Source: [Bacteroides] pectinophilus (GTDB lineage: Bacteria > Bacillota > Clostridia > Lachnospirales > Lachnospiraceae). From it: a stretch of DNA of 64,000 nucleotides. The position numbers were made by a program, and so were the translations under genes. The notes below the pieces were generated by a model that searched no databases, had not been told where the DNA came from, and saw nothing but the letters and a program-made list of their open reading frames with translations. Shown here piece after piece: positions 62,515-64,000 of this stretch. Numbering within the stretch: position 1 is the stretch's first letter; each line of letters begins with the position of its first letter. The stretch lies in assembly GCA_025146925.1 (NCBI GenBank), contig CP102260.1, positions 1,317,001 through 1,381,000 of the forward strand. The letters run 5' to 3'.

Positions 62515-63910
62515 TATAGACGACAGAGAATTTTATGATGATGCAGTTGTGCTTGTAAGGTCATTCTATCCCCGCACTGAGGTAGGAGAATATGACGGAC
62601 AGAATGTAACTCCTGAGGATATTATAATCAGGCCTGACATACCTGAGAAGGAAGGCAGAAGCAGAAGTGAACTGCATGAAGAATTTAAAACAGATTTATA
62701 CAAAAAGCTTGAGAAAATGACCGGACGCACGTTACCGTGGGGCAAGCTTACAGGAGTAAGGCCAAGTAAGATTGCTGTTAATCTTATAGAGAACAAAACG
62801 TCTGATGAAGATATAATAAAGCTTTTTATGGATAAGCATTACGCATCTGAGGCTAAGGCTAAGCTTGCACTTGGTGTTGCACACAAGGAACTCGGACTTC
62901 TCGGACAGAGAGATTATATTAACGGATACAGTCTTTATATAGGAATACCATTCTGTCCGACTACATGCCTGTACTGCTCATTTACATCATATTCAATTGA
63001 TAAATGGCATGACAGGGTTGAAGAGTATCTGTCAGCACTGTTTTGTGAGATGGAATTTGTTGCCGCGAAGCTTAAGAACAGAAGGCTTGATACCATATAT
63101 TTCGGAGGAGGAACACCGACAACCCTTAGCGCCGACCAATTGGACAGGCTTCTCGGACACATGGAGAAGTGTTTTGATATGTCAGACATTGTAGAGCTTA
63201 CGGTAGAGGCAGGAAGACCTGACAGTCTTACCATAGACAAGCTGAAGGTGCTTAAGGCACATAATGTGGGACGTATCTCGATTAATCCTCAGACGATGAA
63301 TCAGGCTACGCTTGACATAATCGGCAGAAAACATACGGTTGAGCAGGTTAAGGAAGCATTTGCAATGGCACACGAATGTGGGCTTGATAATATTAATGTT
63401 GACCTTATCATGGGGCTTCCGGGTGAGGATGAAGCGATGATCCATCATACGCTGGATGAAGTTAAGAAACTTGCACCTACAAGCCTGACCGTACATTCTC
63501 TTGCAATTAAGAGGGCTGCAGCTCTTAATATATGGCGTGATAAGTATCAGGCATATGCACTTAATAATACAGATGAGATAATTGATGCAGCAGCGGCTTG
63601 TGCAGCAGATATGGGCATGGAGCCGTATTATATGTACCGCCAGAAGAATATGGCAGGGAATTTTGAGAATGTCGGATATTCAGTTCCGGGGCTTGAATGC
63701 ATTTACAATATCCTGATAATGGAGGAAAAACAGTCAATAGTCGCACTTGGAGCAGGCGCTTCGACCAAGATTGTTATGCCACAGGATGACGGTTCTGTGC
63801 GTATCGAAAGAATCGAGAATGTTAAGAGCGTAAAGGACTATATCGAAAGAATAGACGAGATGATTGAACGTAAGAATGGAGATGTGTTCAATTACCTTGT
63901 TAATAATTAG
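62501..63910 (+). CDS. hemZ: Oxygen-independent coproporphyrinogen dehydrogenase-like radical SAM protein HemZ
   Basis: The 469-residue protein has an N-terminal HemZ-specific domain (about 1-140; LPWGKLTGVRPSKIAVN) and a radical SAM core with YIGIPFCPTTCLYCSF (CX3CX2C), TIYFGGGTPTTLSADQLD, ISINPQTMNQATLDIIGR and NVDLIMGLPGE. The group includes HemZ but many members in organisms without heme synthesis may have other roles; no other heme genes are in the window. ATG 62501 overlaps the end of the MBL gene, so translation is probably coupled; the longer frame from TTG 62468 is less likely. Confidence 0.9.
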   Translation: MIYLNIDDREFYDDAVVLVRSFYPRTEVGEYDGQNVTPEDIIIRPDIPEKEGRSRSELHEEFKTDLYKKLEKMTGRTLPWGKLTGVRPSKIAVNLIENKTSDEDIIKLFMDKHYASEAKAKLALGVAHKELGLLGQRDYINGYSLYIGIPFCPTTCLYCSFTSYSIDKWHDRVEEYLSALFCEMEFVAAKLKNRRLDTIYFGGGTPTTLSADQLDRLLGHMEKCFDMSDIVELTVEAGRPDSLTIDKLKVLKAHNVGRISINPQTMNQATLDIIGRKHTVEQVKEAFAMAHECGLDNINVDLIMGLPGEDEAMIHHTLDEVKKLAPTSLTVHSLAIKRAAALNIWRDKYQAYALNNTDEIIDAAAACAADMGMEPYYMYRQKNMAGNFENVGYSVPGLECIYNILIMEEKQSIVALGAGASTKIVMPQDDGSVRIERIENVKSVKDYIERIDEMIERKNGDVFNYLVNN

Positions 63911-63985
63911 GATGCTAAGATATTTCAGATATAATATTAGCTAATAATGATGCCGCATATGCGGCAGAATGGAGGATATTACAAA

Positions 63986-64000
63986 ATGGCAGAATCAATG
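63986..64000 (+). CDS. Start of a gene cut by the window end, perhaps aspS
   Basis: ATGGCAGAATCAATG (MAESM) begins 10 bases after GGAGG. An MAESM start is familiar from aspartyl-tRNA synthetases of this family, which often follow hemZ, but five residues cannot prove it. A small palindrome GCCGCATATGCGGC (63952-63965) precedes it. Confidence 0.4.

Overview
The window is a single stretch of anaerobic Firmicutes chromosome. I place it in Lachnospiraceae, close to the pectin-degrading Lachnospira / [Bacteroides] pectinophilus type. The reasons are the PL1-CBM77-PL9 pectate lyase, DUF5716/DUF5717-type proteins, HemZ, archaeal-type PurO, frequent GGAGG ribosome binding sites and moderately AT-rich codon use. 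The species cannot be fixed from sequence reading alone. No rRNA, tRNA, CRISPR array, prophage or insertion sequence was seen.

Layout. 1-3.9 kb: the 3' part of a large secreted pectate lyase, convergent with an RpiB-family isomerase that probably acts on the unsaturated uronate released from pectin. 4.1-5.0 kb: a degenerate sigma-70-like protein. 5.0-7.3 kb: a ZTP (pfl) riboswitch with terminator, then purO and a stand-alone AICAR transformylase, the last two steps of IMP synthesis. 7.4-9.7 kb: phosphodiester glycosidase, a small membrane protein and a PflX-type radical SAM protein. 9.7-10.6 kb: mntP on the minus strand under a yybP-ykoY manganese riboswitch. 10.6-21.8 kb: a glycogen-linked gene string made of a GH13 protein lacking all three catalytic acids, a giant DUF5717-type protein, an Hsp70/actin-fold DUF5716-type protein, a helical-repeat protein, an acidic membrane coiled-coil protein and an intact glycogen phosphorylase. 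21.9-24.7 kb: GNAT, aroC, tgt, terminator.

24.7-31.1 kb: yajC, TVP38-like protein, K+/H+ antiporter, PilZ protein, rlmD, purB and a small membrane protein. 31.2-35.8 kb: leuB-ilvD-ilvB, branched-chain amino acid synthesis without an ilvN partner. 35.8-39.4 kb: serC-serA-DUF1015, serine synthesis. 39.4-43.5 kb: an esterase, a second catalytically dead GH13 protein (branching-enzyme type) and an MscS channel. 43.6-50.2 kb: arginine synthesis, with argG divergent from argCJBD across candidate ArgR boxes. It is followed by an orphan solute-binding lipoprotein and a DUF606 transporter whose start codon sits inside a terminator-like hairpin.

52.0-56.3 kb looks like accessory DNA: an AAA ATPase plus TOPRIM-like protein resembling a phage-defence pair, translationally coupled to rlmI, then two small membrane proteins and a broken gene. 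56.4-64 kb: a MetE-like methyltransferase, then the housekeeping run era-recO-relA-MBL hydrolase-hemZ and the first codons of what may be aspS.

The most interesting points are the two GH13 pseudoenzymes together with the DUF5716/5717 gene string next to glycogen phosphorylase, the AAA/TOPRIM pair, the sigma-like protein without its promoter-reading parts, and the DUF1015 gene locked to serCA.
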